This document shows positions 38,033 through 50,788 of a stretch of 64,000 nt of DNA, piece after piece. The stretch is from contig CAJJDN010000124.1 in assembly GCA_905182985.1 (NCBI GenBank), positions 1-64,000 on the forward strand, read 5' to 3'. A program made the position numbers and the translations under genes. Below the pieces are notes generated by a model. It saw nothing but the letters and a program-made list of their open reading frames with translations. It did not search any database and was not told the DNA's origin. The first letter of the stretch is position 1, and the number at the start of each line of letters is the position of its first letter. The stretch comes from Paramecium sonneborni. Taxonomy: Eukaryota; Ciliophora; Oligohymenophorea; Peniculida; Parameciidae.

Positions 38033-39363
38033 ATGTATTGTATGAATAATATGAAAATATTAAATAATGAAAATTGTATATATACTCATATTTCTGATAA
38101 GTGTAGTGAAAAGTAATAATAAGTTTACTTTTTTACTAAATTCAGGAGATATAAGTAGAACAAGCTTAGAATTCTCTGCAAATCACCCAGTTTATTAAAT
38201 AGGTCTAAGATGTGATGTAAATAGTAATTGAATATTCTTAGAATCATAATAATGATTTGTGGTTATCAAATAATTATAGCAATTTGATAGTTACACCTAG
38301 TTAGAGATAATTTTATAAGTGTTCTGATAAAAACTTCACAATAACTCTATCAAATGATTTTTAAGATGATTATGCAACCATAATAGTTGAAGACTACAAT
38401 AGCTCTAAAAAGATTTAAAGTTTTGATTTCATAAGTGATACATAAAATTATTAAAATACTGCTTTGACAGTAAATAAGGCTATCACTTAAGGACTTTATT
38501 ATGTAAAAAATGATTTCAGTTTAAAAATATCATTTCCTTCAACAGTTTATGTTGAGATATTGAAATGTCCGAATTCTGAAAGTCAAATTGATATAAAACA
38601 ATTTGATATAAATGGATTATATAGAAATTTGAGTGGAATAAATAATAATACTTATTTTTATGATGTATTTAATACAAGTAATGGAACATTTAATTACAGA
38701 TTGACATAATCTTCTTATGATAGTCCTGATGTGTTTATAAAAGTAATAATTAATAAATATCATTAGTATTAAAGAGTTTAGATAGAGAAGATAAATGATA
38801 TAAACTCATATACAATTAATTACTACTTAAAGCCATCAGCTACTGTGAAAGGGGATAAAATATTTATATCATTTCCAAACTTTTAAGTATATAATAATGA
38901 AGAAGTGGAATACAGAATAACGGTTGGATTTTAAAATTCAGAATAAAAAGAATTAATATGTGGTTATGGTGATAGTGATATATGGAGATAATATAATTCA
39001 TATTATATGAATAAATACAGTTTAAAATACTAGAAATATTCAAATAATGAAATAGTAGCTGATTTTCCAAGTTACTTATAAGGTAATTATAATATTCGAA
39101 CAACTGCAATAATTAATTTTGGAGGGATTCAATAAACAATTCCAATGCAAACAATATCAGTTTATCGAAATCTGTATTCACCAACTGGATCTTTATTGAT
39201 CCATATTTTGGCTCCTATTATTATATCTGTTTTAGCATTAGTTGGATTAATTATTGGAGGTTGCAAATATAAGAAGAAAAAGAATATCTATTTACAATAA
39301 TAATAAATTTAATTAATACAATAACATAACTAAATTTAAAATCCTTATGTTGGAATGTAATGA
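38033..39363 (+). CDS. Single-pass membrane protein, extracellular N-terminus
   Basis: About 430 residues with one inferred intron (38123-38145, 23 nt, donor gtttac) and a long second exon of 406 codons to TGA 39361. After a Gln-rich helical start (EIQVEQAQNSLQITQFIKQV) comes a region rich in Asn, Ser, Tyr and beta-like strands. One transmembrane helix follows (SLLIHILAPIIISVLALVGL, continuing IIGGCKYKKKKN) with a stop-transfer Lys cluster and a short Gln-rich cytosolic tail. The predicted topology is a type I surface protein. No signal peptide is seen from ATG 38033. The frame is open back to about 37959 and has a CxxCxC...CxxC cluster, so a 5' exon encoding the signal sequence is probably missing. 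Family unknown. Confidence 0.65.
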
Positions 39364-39399
39364 AAATATGTATGAAAATTATTATAAATTTTATATTAT

Positions 39400-40174
39400 T
39401 CATTTCTTTTATAAAATATTCTCTAATTTTTGAATTTCATTTTTTATTTCTTTATATAATTTATACTCTTTCTCAACAGGAGCAATATCTTTATGAAATC
39501 TAATTCTTCTATTATGAGTAGATGTAAATTCATTCTAAAAATTATTTAATTTTTCTCTTAATTCTGCTCTTGTTTTCTTTAAATCTTCTATTCTTTTTTA
39601 AATATCTCCTTGTGTATTATTTGTTTATTGTTTATATGTTGGTATTTATATTCCTGGATTTAAAGCAACCTTATCTATTTATTACTTCAATTTTTTATAA
39701 TAAATGTATAATGGTCTCATTGGTTCTTTTTCATTCCTTAATGGAAATCTATTGAAAATTGATTAAAAATTAGCATCATAAAATTTAAGTTCATTTTTAA
39801 CTCTCTTTTTTTCATTTTAAAGTTAATCCATACTCATCATTTCTAAATCTCTTTTTGTTAATTTAGCTAAATCTATATTCAATCTTTAAAAAGTATTTAT
39901 TATTTTACTTATTTAATGATTCCTATAATTTTTATGGACCAATCACACTAACCCATTATTCAATTGTTGGTGGATTTGATAATTTCTATTAATTTTATTC
40001 AAATTTTGGTTAATCAGATTGCATTGATGATATAGATGTTGAAGATGTGTTATTTGAATTCTTCTAGTAATTATCATAAACTGGAGAAGGCTTCTTAAAA
40101 TTATAAACAGCTCTCGGATTGAATAATTTAGCAACTGATTCAGTTAGCAATTCATTTAGAATGTCGATTTCCAT
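39400..40174 (-). CDS. FAM13-domain-like coiled-coil protein, 249 residues
   Basis: ATG 40174, one 25-nt intron (39884-39908, phase 2), TGA 39400. The N-terminal 85 residues are Asn/Ser-rich. Residues of about 90-150 (KRDLEMMSMDQLQNEKKRVK, then FYDANFQSIFNRFP and MRPLYIYYKKLKQ) and the C-terminal helix pair (LKKTRAELREKLNNFQNEF, then EKEYKLYKEIKNEIQKLE) follow the pattern of the FAM13A homology region: a Lys/Glu helix, a short conserved loop, then PLY.RY/K..K. Biochemical function is undefined in that family. Tail-to-tail with the membrane-protein gene (36 bp between stops). Confidence 0.65.
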
Positions 40175-40225
40175 TTTTTAAATTATTATTATATATACTC
40201 AAATCAATTATATTTTTGATTGGAA

Positions 40226-40663
40226 ATGATTTTAGAACTAACAAACTAATATAAAGATATTTACAAAATAAATATCTCTGAATTCTTAGATTAGTTTCAT
40301 TAAACAAAAATATTAAATTGTGTTTCATTCATTGAGGAAAATCACATTGATCATCAAATGATTATTGGTACATTTTATTAAATGAGATTCTAATATTTAA
40401 TTTAGTAGTAAAATAGAATTTTAGATTATAAGAATCAACTGTATATAAATAATTAGCAATTTAAAGAATTTAATAAAACAATTAACAGCTCTAATTTATA
40501 TTACATACCTTAGATATTTCAATAAAAATCAATTAGATTACTTTTTTAAAATTTGATACAAAATTTTATGTTGTTAGTCTTTTTAGAAAGTTTAATGCAA
40601 CACTAAAAATATAAACATTTTTGTTAAGAAATAATTATATTATGGATGTAGCAGAAGAATTGA
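40226..40663 (+). CDS. Hypothetical protein, 145 residues
   Basis: Open from ATG 40226 to TGA 40661, divergent from the FAM13-like gene by 51 bp, which is a typical Paramecium shared promoter spacing. The product is rich in Gln, Ile, Phe and Tyr (SEFLDQFHQTKILNCVSFIE). Coding-like sequence continues in another frame after the stop (MDVAEELRENIILKSIGLNQ), so this may be the 5' part of a frameshifted gene reaching about 41230. No family recognised. Confidence 0.35.
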
Positions 40664-41318
40664 GAGAAAATATTATTTTGAAATCTATAGGTTTAAATCA
40701 ATACTTGCTAAAAATAATACAGCAAACAATTAATTGCAGGATACAAGTTTCTCCATAACTAAAAGCAAAAAATGTCTTTTAATGCATTTACATTTAATTC
40801 TGAATTTTTGGAGGAAAGAGGTTGGAAATAGTTACCAAATACTTGTATTGGTTTTAGATTCTGAAACGAATTGCTTTTTTTCAACCATCATAATATATAA
40901 ATGGATTTAACTTATTTTCAAGTATAATTAAAGAAATTAAATCAAAATTTGAATTTTTAATCATAATTTGAAATTAAATAATTTCTTTTTACAGGTTCAA
41001 CTCAACTCATTCAGAATCAAATAATATAGATCATATATATTATCTTCTTAATTCAAATTCATGTATTAGATTGATGATTAAATAAAATTTTGTCAAAAAC
41101 TCACTAATAATAAGATTTATAATAATTCTATTTAAGAATTAACATTTAAAAAATTTTCTAAGTACTTTGTTATATCAGAAATTCACAATTGTAGATTAGA
41201 ATTTCCTTTAGAATGACATAAGAACTGGAAGATTTTCTTTTAAGCATGATTATAAGATTTAAATGATTGTAATAAAATATAATGAAATATTAAAAATGAG
41301 TATTTAAATATAAAATAA
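40664..41318. other. Possible continuation of a broken gene
   Basis: Coding-like pieces in several plus frames (for example EFLEERGWKQLPNTCIGFRF near 40805) with TGAs between them. Either the decayed 3' part of the preceding frame or unrelated AT-rich DNA. Confidence 0.25.
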
Positions 41319-42658
41319 ATGAATTATGTAAAATTTGAGGATGATAAAGAGGATGGGAATGGAATAAGAATGGAATAGATTTCATCACAAATAGATTTGG
41401 AAGAATTGTAATTAATAATAGATTTGAATTAAGTGTATGGATTCACAATATTTTAATGTGTATATGTAGTTCACTTAAAAAGATATAGAACAATATAGGA
41501 TGCTTAAATATATTTATAGTTTGATGAAATTCATGGGTATATAGATTAAGGGAAGAATGAATGTGTAATTTGTAATAAAGGAAGGTAATTTCATAATAGA
41601 TTTGATGAGAATAGTGAGAAATAATTTAAAAAAATAAAGGGTATTATAAATAATTTATATGAAAATTAATAATGTTGTGTTTGTTACATGTTGTATTTAG
41701 ACAAAGATTTTGTGAATATAAATAAAAAGAAACACTAGATTTGTTAGAATTGTTTTTATAATTACTTAAGATAATAAATAGAGGAGAGTAGAGTAAGTAA
41801 TTTAAAATGTCCACATTGTGATTTAGCAATAAGAGACATAGATATATTAGAATAATCAGAAGAACTTTATAGAAAATATATAAAATGTCATTAAAATTTG
41901 GAGATAGCTATAAATAAAAATAAGGCATGGTGTCCAACATTAAATTGCAATAATGTGATAGAATTTAAATAAGATTAAAAGATTTAAAGTTGTAATTATT
42001 GTAAAGTAGAGGTATGTAAAGAATGTAAATAAAGAGCACATCCTTAATAAAGTTGTGAAGATAATTTATAATAAGTCTTAAATGAATGGTAAGAAAATAG
42101 AGACACTCAATAATGTCCTAGATGTAAAATAATAGTTGAGAAAATAAATGGTTGTAATCATATGACTTGTTAATTGTGTTAACATGAATGGTGTTGGATT
42201 TGTGGTAGTGATTATACATCAATTCATTATGCAATATTCAATCCTTTTGGTTGTCCTGCATTAATGCCAGGATGGATAAGATAAAAAGATTGGTCATATT
42301 TAAAACTAATAATATGGAGATTTATTTGTTTTATATTATTAATATTATTGACTCCTATAATAGTAATAGTAATAGCTCCAATATTATTTATAACTAAATT
42401 AATTTAAACAAGATTTTATAGAGATCAAAATTGTTATATTAAAAGTTGTTTATTAACACTTGCATTTTTATCAGGAATAATTGTTATACCTATAAGTATA
42501 ATAGTTTTTGTGATAGGTAAATATTATTATTATTATAATTAATATTAGCATTATTACCTACTATTATTGGATTAATTGTGTTCTATTATGATGAAAGAAA
42601 GAGATTAGAATTTAGACATTAAACTGCTTTATCTAGACATTTCTAATAAAATGTTTGA
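41319..42658 (+). CDS. RBR (RING-IBR-RING) E3 ubiquitin ligase with membrane tail
   Basis: 435 residues, one 32-nt intron (42517-42548, phase 1), TGA 42656. RING1 spans about residues 110-170 (CCVCYMLYLDKDF ... CQNCFYNYL ... CPHCD). The IBR domain follows (YIKCHQNLEI, AWCPTLNCNNVIEF, CNYCKVEVCKECK). RING2 begins CPRCKIIVEKINGCNHMTC and includes HEWCWICG. In RBR ligases RING2 has a catalytic Cys that carries ubiquitin as a thioester; here it is the Cys of HMTC. Two or more hydrophobic helices follow (ICFILLILLTPIIVIVIAPI; FLSGIIVIPISIIVFVI; LLPTIIGLIVFYY), placing the enzyme on a membrane as in RNF19/RNF144-type ligases. Starts 17 bp upstream of the phosphatase gene, same strand. Confidence 0.9.
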
Positions 42659-42675
42659 TTATATAATTAATTATA

Positions 42676-43549
42676 ATGATTAATAATTATGATATTTCAT
42701 GCATAATAGAACCAGTTGAAAAGAGAGGTGGATTATATTAAGGTTCCATAATTACTGCTACTAACATGAATGCACTAATCTAATATAATATTACATCTGT
42801 TTTATCTGTCTGTTCAGAATTTAGTAAACCATCATTATATTTCAGAAATTTAATATGGTCCAGAAATTAACAATCTTATACTTGATTGTCATGATACACC
42901 ACTCTAAGAAATGACACAATTATTTGATTAAGCTCATTCATTTTTAGAAACATCCAGATAATTTACTAATGTTTTAGTTCATTGTCATGCTGGTAAATCA
43001 AGATCATCTGCCATTGTTATCTCTTATTTAATGAAAAAAAGAAATCTTAATTTAGAATAAGCATTAATATATGTTAAATATTAAAGACCCATTGTATCAC
43101 CTAATCCTGGATTCATTAAGTAATTACTCTTATATGAATTAAATTTATATGGTAGAATTACTTCACTCTTAACTGAATCTATCACTCCCTATTTCTAAAT
43201 ACAATAATAATTACAGGCAGTATCACCTAATAATACACCTTCCAAATAAAGAACATCTATTCAACTCTCTGATACATATTCTGATTCGAAAAGATAACCA
43301 TTAAATTCACCATAACGCTCTGTACCTTCTAGTTTCCCATTAATTGTTTAATCTCCACCATAAACTAAATATTAAGAATAATATCAATCTAATACTCCAT
43401 AAATACATAAAAATACTAATAATAAGACCAATACTTTTTCTTTTCAATAACCCATTTCTGTCCCATTTACTGTACCAATATCCAAAGAAATTGTTTCTGC
43501 TGTTAAAAAAAATAATGAAAAAAATAATGATTAACCAAAAGTAGAATGA
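42676..43549 (+). CDS. Dual-specificity protein phosphatase, 283 residues
   Basis: ATG 42676, intron 42824-42845 (22 nt, phase 1), TGA 43547. The N-terminal half is a complete DSP fold: GGLYQGSIITATNMNALIQY start, general-acid Asp in LILDCHDTP, and the catalytic loop VHCHAGKSRSSAIVISYLM, matching HCxxGxSR with Cys nucleophile and Arg. The region after it (QALIYVKYQRPIVSPNPGF) is the usual conserved DSP end. It should dephosphorylate Tyr and Ser/Thr, for example on MAP kinases. The C-terminal half from about residue 165 is a Ser/Pro/Gln/Asn-rich low-complexity tail, probably regulatory. Confidence 0.92.
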
Positions 43550-43671
43550 TCATATTCTATATCATTTTTACTTAATTAATTCATCACTTTCATTATATTT
43601 ATAATATTTAAAGTCTAATTTATTCAATTCATGTATAATTTGTATTGAATAAATTGGTAGTCTAATTAATT

Positions 43672-44789
43672 AATTAGAGTGGTTTTTAAAAACTAGGATT
43701 TCATGTTAATAAAGAAGAACATAAACTAAAAAATAATTTACAAAATGTATTCTTATATATAAGATGTGTGTTGTATAATTGTATTTTTGATTTTGAATGT
43801 AAAAATAATAATGTATCATTCACCTCCTGAAGATTTAGATCCTGGAGCAATGAATTATTAGATTTCATCATAAAGGACCAAAACAAGTGATGCACCGATT
43901 CCTCTGAAGAAATTTGATAGGGCTCCTTTGAAAAATGCTTTAGTTCCTTCATTCTTAAGAATTTTAACAGCACAATCAAATGTATTTTTATAAAGAACAT
44001 CAGCTCTTCCTAAGAAATAATATAAATGATTTATAAATACCAGATTACATCATCATTCTTCTTCTAATTGTATCTAATGGATATGAAATAACACCAGCTG
44101 TTCCAGTGATGAATTAAGCAACAATGAATTTAGCAACAATGTTACCCATCATTGGATGTTTAAAGATTGTTCCTTTGGCTGTGTCATATGTACCAAAATA
44201 AACACCTCTGTATACTATAATACCCAAAACTGAAACACCAAATCCTCTATATAATCCTCCAAAACCATCAGTTTTATAAACTTTGCTTAAGCAATCTGTT
44301 AAACCAGCGAATTGTCTGTCAGCTTTCTTACCAATATCAGCAGCCAATCTTGTTCTTGCAAAATCAAGTGGATAAACAACCATCAAAGATGTTGCACCAG
44401 CTGCACCACCTGAAGCCATATTTCCTAAAAAGAACATGAATCTCTCTTTCTTTGGGTCTTAAAAATATAAATCATTTAATACCAAATGGGCAGAGTAGCT
44501 TCTTGTAGGCATCCTTGAAAGCGAAGTTCAATGCTTATGTTGGGAAATATCTGATGACATTGGCTAAATTGCCTCTCCATAAGGCAGATAAACCCTTTAA
44601 TTATTAATTATATAATGTACCTCTTCTCTTGGAACTCTGATGAAGCAATCAACAATACCATTGTATTTCTTGGCACCACCTTCTTAGATTTTTTTATTAG
44701 CATCTTAGGTTTAGAGTAACAATTTGACTCTTTCAATTGGAGCTACAGCAGTCTTTGAAACAGCAGCTGAAACACCACCTATCATAAAA
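43672..44789 (+). repeat. Direct repeat 2, copy A (1118 bp)
   Basis: By eye identical to 44791-45908, with one n at 44790 between. Copy A contains the ADP/ATP carrier without its first codons; copy B continues into the true start. Best explained as an unmerged contig overlap. Confidence 0.92.
43816..44789 (-). pseudogene. ADP/ATP carrier, truncated assembly duplicate
   Basis: Carries all of the carrier from residue 9 to the stop (TGA 43816-43818), with the same three introns as the full copy, and is cut by the n before the first eight codons. Nothing in it is mutated. It is a duplicate made by the assembly, not a biological pseudogene. Confidence 0.85.
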
Positions 44790-44790
44790 N

Positions 44791-45908
44791 AATTAGAGTG
44801 GTTTTTAAAAACTAGGATTTCATGTTAATAAAGAAGAACATAAACTAAAAAATAATTTACAAAATGTATTCTTATATATAAGATGTGTGTTGTATAATTG
44901 TATTTTTGATTTTGAATGTAAAAATAATAATGTATCATTCACCTCCTGAAGATTTAGATCCTGGAGCAATGAATTATTAGATTTCATCATAAAGGACCAA
45001 AACAAGTGATGCACCGATTCCTCTGAAGAAATTTGATAGGGCTCCTTTGAAAAATGCTTTAGTTCCTTCATTCTTAAGAATTTTAACAGCACAATCAAAT
45101 GTATTTTTATAAAGAACATCAGCTCTTCCTAAGAAATAATATAAATGATTTATAAATACCAGATTACATCATCATTCTTCTTCTAATTGTATCTAATGGA
45201 TATGAAATAACACCAGCTGTTCCAGTGATGAATTAAGCAACAATGAATTTAGCAACAATGTTACCCATCATTGGATGTTTAAAGATTGTTCCTTTGGCTG
45301 TGTCATATGTACCAAAATAAACACCTCTGTATACTATAATACCCAAAACTGAAACACCAAATCCTCTATATAATCCTCCAAAACCATCAGTTTTATAAAC
45401 TTTGCTTAAGCAATCTGTTAAACCAGCGAATTGTCTGTCAGCTTTCTTACCAATATCAGCAGCCAATCTTGTTCTTGCAAAATCAAGTGGATAAACAACC
45501 ATCAAAGATGTTGCACCAGCTGCACCACCTGAAGCCATATTTCCTAAAAAGAACATGAATCTCTCTTTCTTTGGGTCTTAAAAATATAAATCATTTAATA
45601 CCAAATGGGCAGAGTAGCTTCTTGTAGGCATCCTTGAAAGCGAAGTTCAATGCTTATGTTGGGAAATATCTGATGACATTGGCTAAATTGCCTCTCCATA
45701 AGGCAGATAAACCCTTTAATTATTAATTATATAATGTACCTCTTCTCTTGGAACTCTGATGAAGCAATCAACAATACCATTGTATTTCTTGGCACCACCT
45801 TCTTAGATTTTTTTATTAGCATCTTAGGTTTAGAGTAACAATTTGACTCTTTCAATTGGAGCTACAGCAGTCTTTGAAACAGCAGCTGAAACACCACCTA
45901 TCATAAAA
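44791..45908 (+). repeat. Direct repeat 2, copy B (1118 bp)
   Basis: Second copy of 43672-44789. It includes the complete carrier apart from the first codons, which lie in the unique sequence just to the right. Confidence 0.92.
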
Positions 45909-45928
45909 TCCCTCAAGAAATCACTCAT
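44935..45928 (-). CDS. Mitochondrial ADP/ATP carrier, 303 residues
   Basis: ATG 45928 ([12 protein letters not shown]), introns 45714-45739, 45577-45601 and 45129-45159, TGA 44935-44937. Three mitochondrial-carrier repeats each have the Px(D/E)xx(R/K) signature: [14 protein letters not shown] and [17 protein letters not shown] is diagnostic for the ADP/ATP translocase, which swaps matrix ATP for cytosolic ADP across the inner mitochondrial membrane. [16 protein letters not shown] is also characteristic. Length is standard for the family. Codon use is less AT-extreme than in its neighbours, as expected for a highly expressed gene. Confidence 0.95.
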
Positions 45929-47777
45929 TTATATGAAAAAAATAAATCTTTTTTGAAATTTTGGAACAAATTTGTGCTTTTATATCACAATTAAATATAT
46001 ATATTATATACTATTCATTAATTTTCTATTTTTTATTACACTACTCTTATTTCTTATATTAAAACATGTCTTAAAAGCTATTTTTTTCTTTTTACTTTTA
46101 ATATAAATCTATTCTATATTTACCCCTCATTCTTATATTATTTTATTTAAAAATATTTATTTCTTATACATTATTATAAGAAATAAATTCACTTAAAGAG
46201 TTTCCTCTGATTATCATTTTATTTATTTCTAACATTATTTATTTATTTCTCATTTTATTAAGAAAATATTATTCATATGGATCAATTCGTCATTAAATAT
46301 TTTGATAAGTTAATTTCTAAATACTTAACTATTAAATTCATCAACATTATTTTGCAAATTCAAATCTTTTATATTAATCTATAAAGTGAGATTCTTAAAG
46401 AAAAAATATTAACAAAATGATAAGCTTTATTTAAATAGAAATAACACCAATATTGATCTTGAAATTTTATTTATTATTTTATTGAAATCAACGAATATCG
46501 AAGTTTACTACATAGGATAAGTAGTAATGAGATTAGTATCCTCCTATTTAATTTTTCTGGGCTAATAGACTAGATTTCATTTTTAGAATTAAGATTAACT
46601 CTGAATTTATTCTAAATAGAAATACAAGTTCGGATTAATATATTTGAATGCTTGAGCAATATTATTATTTTGTTTTAGTAAATTAATTATAAATTTATTA
46701 AAATTATTTCTTAATTGCTATTGTAATATTTAATGGAATTTACAAAATGAAATCAATCTAATCATTTTTATAAGAATCAACATCATTTTTCTTTTAAGAA
46801 CATCAAAAAATACTTCTTTAATAATTTTAAAAATCATTCAGAAATACACTAATAGTAATGATAGCAAATACAAAATCTAGGATTTAAGAACAACTAAATT
46901 TAATTTCCAGAATCTAATAAATCGGATTTAAGAAAATATATATGAACAATATTAAAATTAATATATCAAAATATATATGAATTTAAATTCAGAGGAGATG
47001 AATTATATTTCAATATTAACTTTGAAGATAAAAAATATTTAAATATAATATTTCAATTTTTGTTTATTAGCCTGTCTTATGGTTTATTATTCTAACTAAT
47101 TAGTTTTACTTTATGATCTTAGTTTAGTAGCTTTTTTATATTATTTTTGAAACAATAAGAATAAATGAAAAAAGAAACAAAGAAATCTTAAAAAAATCTC
47201 TTATACTTATGAAGTAGTTTTTAAATTCTATTCTTTTGCTGTAAATCATTGTTTCATTTTTATATATCTACGTCTGAATGAGAACCTTTAATTTAAAAAT
47301 TTTATCTAATGAGTTTGTAAAAGGGTTAAAGAAACAGATAGGATGCACAATTAAGGGGTTCTATAGAATTATTAAAGAGTTAACTATTAATCTTTAAAAA
47401 TATTCGTTTAGTCAATTGGCCAAAATATAAACTATTTCTTCGAAAATAAAATGTTCTCAGTTATATTTAGTTTTTGATTATAATCATAGAAGATAATGTT
47501 TAATGGAATGAATATAACAATAACTATGGATAAAGCGATAATTCTTTATAATTAATAGAACATATAAAAATAGTTTATGTTATTATTGTTCTTAATAAGT
47601 AAATAAGTTTTTGATATTTGAACTTGAAAATGTTTGAGGCAAAATAATTTCGATTTATGGGATATAAATGTAGAATGATATTAGTATAGATAAAGATATA
47701 TAGTTGTTTAAGTAGAGTGATTTTGTAGATGTTTAAAAAGTGAAGATTGATTAAAATAAAATATAAATAAATATAAT
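45929..47777. other. Intergenic
   Basis: A 1.8-kb gap between divergent genes, unusually long for this half. Only short frames are visible; one of about 75 codons near 46748 (MKSIQSFLQESTSFFFQEHQ) is coding-like but unsupported. Confidence 0.4.
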
Positions 47778-49558
47778 ATGAATTAAGATATTTAGACATA
47801 GGAATAATTGATAGAGTACTTAAGTTAAATAGATCAATAACATTTAATTACGTATATAAACAACTATACTCAACAACAGGTAACAGAATTCATAGATCAA
47901 ATAAATTAACTTAACAAGAATTATCCAGGAGGAATAAAAGAGTATGCAAATAGAGCAAGAAAAGTATGAATTGAAATAAATTATATTAAAGTTATTACTT
48001 GATGCATCCGAAGATGTAAATCCATTTGCTGAATATACAGCTCATGTACCATAAGGATAGAATGTTGATATATATTCAGATGAATATTTAAGATTAGAAT
48101 AATTAGGAGTAGAGGAAATAAAAGACACATGTTTTGTATTGGTAGCAGGTGGTTTAGGTGAAAGATTAGGTTATGATGGAATAAAAGTAGGTTTACCAAT
48201 AGATTTGGTTACAAATACTACTTATTTAGAATATTATTGTTAATTTATATTGAATTTATAAAGAAAACATGGAAATAAGTAATTACCATTTGCAATAATG
48301 ACATCTGATGATACTCATAAATTAACATTATAATTATTAGAGAATAATTTATATTTTGGATTATAAAAAGAACAAGTTAATTTAATTAAATAAGAGAAAG
48401 TACCAGCAATGTTAGATAATTTAGCTCATTTTGCATAAATACCAGGAAAGTTATTAATAGATACTAAACCACATGGTCATGGTGATATTCATACATTATT
48501 ATATATGTCTGGATTAGCTTAAAAATGGAAGAATGAAGGAAGAAAATGGTTATTTATATTTTAAGATACAAATGCACAAGCATTTAGAGCATTACCAGTA
48601 GTATTAGGTGTAAGTAAAGAAAATTAATTTGAATTAAATTCTGTTGTTGTAAGTCGTAAACCAGGAGAAGCTGTAGGTGCTATTTGTTATTTAGTTGATA
48701 AAAATAATAAGGGTTTAACATTAAATGTTGAATATAATTAATTAGATCCATTAGTCAAAGCTTAAGGAGGTGAACCTGTAGATGAATAAGGATATTCTAA
48801 ATATCCAGGTAATATTAATTGTCTATTATTTTCATTAAATGAATATGAAACTGTACTTTAAGAAACTAAAGGATTAATTGCTGAATTCATTAATCCTAAA
48901 TATGCAGATGCTACTAAAACTAAATTCAAATCATCATCTAGATTAGAATGTATGATGTAAGATTATCCTAAATTACTTGGACCATAAAATAAAGTTGGAT
49001 TTACTGCTTTAAATAGAAGATTCTGTTTCTCAGCTTGCAAAAATGATCTTAATACTGCTTTAGCTAAATAAAAAACTAATTTACCATTAGAATGTGCAGC
49101 ATCATCTGAAAATGATTTCTATTGGTTAAATGCAGAGTTATTAAGAATGGCTGGTGTAACTATTCCAGATTCAATTTCAGATGAAGTTAACTATAATGGA
49201 TTAGAATTCAAATTTGGACCTAAAATTGTATTACATCCATCTTTTGGTGTTACACTCTCTGAAATCAAATCTAGAATTAAAGGAAGTAAATATATTTATT
49301 AATTCATTATTTTTTAGAAGTTTAAATTTCATCAAATTCAACTGTTATATTAGGTGGATAAGCAGAATTACATTCAGTTAATATTGATGGTTATGCTTAA
49401 TTATTTGGAAATGGTAATTAATTAAAATTATTTTTATTTTTTTAGGTTAATTTAATGTAGATATTAAAGATCTTAATTCACCCAAATTAGTATCATTAGA
49501 ATAATAAGATGGTATACCAGGATATTTAAAAATAAGAGGGTATAGATTATAAAAATGA
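47778..49558 (+). CDS. USP: UDP-sugar pyrophosphorylase, 562 residues
   Basis: ATG 47778, introns 47964-47991, 49286-49317 and 49414-49445, TGA 49556. The nucleotide-binding signature [19 protein letters not shown] is the form found in plant/protist UDP-sugar pyrophosphorylase (EC 2.7.7.64). Further motifs are [53 protein letters not shown] and ECMMQDYPKLL. The enzyme makes UDP-glucose, UDP-galactose and related UDP-sugars from UTP and sugar-1-phosphates in the cytosol, feeding glycan synthesis. The C-terminal beta-helix region ([19 protein letters not shown]) is present. Full length for the family. A UAP1-type enzyme is the alternative, but the [10 protein letters not shown] loop favours USP. 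Confidence 0.9.
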
Positions 49559-49620
49559 GTTATTATTTTACAAAATTACAAATTGCAAATTATTAATTAT
49601 ATATATGATATATATATTCA

Positions 49621-50752
49621 TCATATTAATTAATTAGGTATGTTTGAATATGCCATTACATTTTCATTGTTAAAATCAACAAATTAATTCTATAAAAATA
49701 AAAACATGAAAATACATTTGAAAAATTAAAGTTTGGCAATTCAGGCATAAAATTTGGTTTGATTTGAGATTTAATTGATTATTATATTCTTTTAATATTG
49801 TAATTAGATTATTTTCTTCCTTTATTGAATCCAAATAATTTATATTCTTCATAAATTTTTAATAATAATGACTCAACCAATTAACAAGCCTATAAAAATT
49901 AGAAATATCATTTTACTCTCAAAAATAGATGATTATGTTTTGATGAAACACATAAATGTAATGGTTCTTAAGATTCTCTTTTTTCTGGACCTTCTTTATA
50001 TCCTGATCCTCTTCCTCTTAATCTGAGTTTAACGAGATCTTATTCTTTTGTATCACAATCTATTAAACATTAATCAATAATTTTCTTCATATTACAACCT
50101 TTAGCTCCTAAATGGATTTTTTAAATAAATTACCTATGATTTTACGAGCAACTTAAAAGTCTTTATCATTATCAATTTAAACATCATATCTACATGTAAA
50201 TTTTTATTAATTAGCATCTTGTATTTCCATGATCTCTAAAAGATCTTATTAAGATGTAAATTCAATTTTGATAATCACATCTAACTCTTTAATTTGATGT
50301 TTGTTTAATAATTTATAAACAATAAAAGCATCAAAAAGTGTATTAAACTTAATTATTATAGATCCATTTAGTTTAGTATAGACTTATTTGACTTCTCCAA
50401 AATTTTCACAAACCTATAATTTGAATTATTAAAAATTTCGTTACTTATTTAATATCTTCTTAATCTAATTCAATCTCATAATTATCTTCACTCGATATTT
50501 CAACAGTTAAATATGAATGAGGATATTGTCTACTCTATTTTTAACATTTAAATAAATACTTTTTATTTCAACATTGCATTAATTCTCTATTTAACTTTTT
50601 GATCATGTATGATGAGATTTATTTATTCTCTATTAGTAGGAGATGTATTTACTAGATTATCATCACTCTATTCTAACTATAAAGATATTAAAAAATCATA
50701 CAAGGAAATTAGTCATCTCCTCTATTTGCTTAGAGACATCTTAGAAACTCAT
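49621..50752 (-). CDS. KH-domain RNA-binding protein, 323 residues
   Basis: ATG 50752 (MSFQDVSKQIEEMTNFL), TGA 49621-49623. Six introns: 50677-50701, 50535-50559, 50414-50444, 50108-50133, 49890-49916 and 49690-49715. After a helical start and NREQINLIIHDQKVKQRINA, a small alpha/beta region (YEIELDQEDIKQVCENFGEV, then YTKLNGSIIIKFNTLFDAF) resembles an RRM. A KH domain follows: FQVARKIIGAKGCNMKKIID with the GxxG loop G-A-K-G near residue 180, then DLVKLRLRGRGSGYKEGP. The form GAKGCNMKKI is like that of Bicaudal-C/vigilin KH modules. It likely binds single-stranded RNA. Its start lies 36 bp from the stop of the next minus-strand gene. Confidence 0.85.
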
Positions 50753-50788
50753 TAATAAATTCGGTTAAAATAATATATTTTGTATTAT

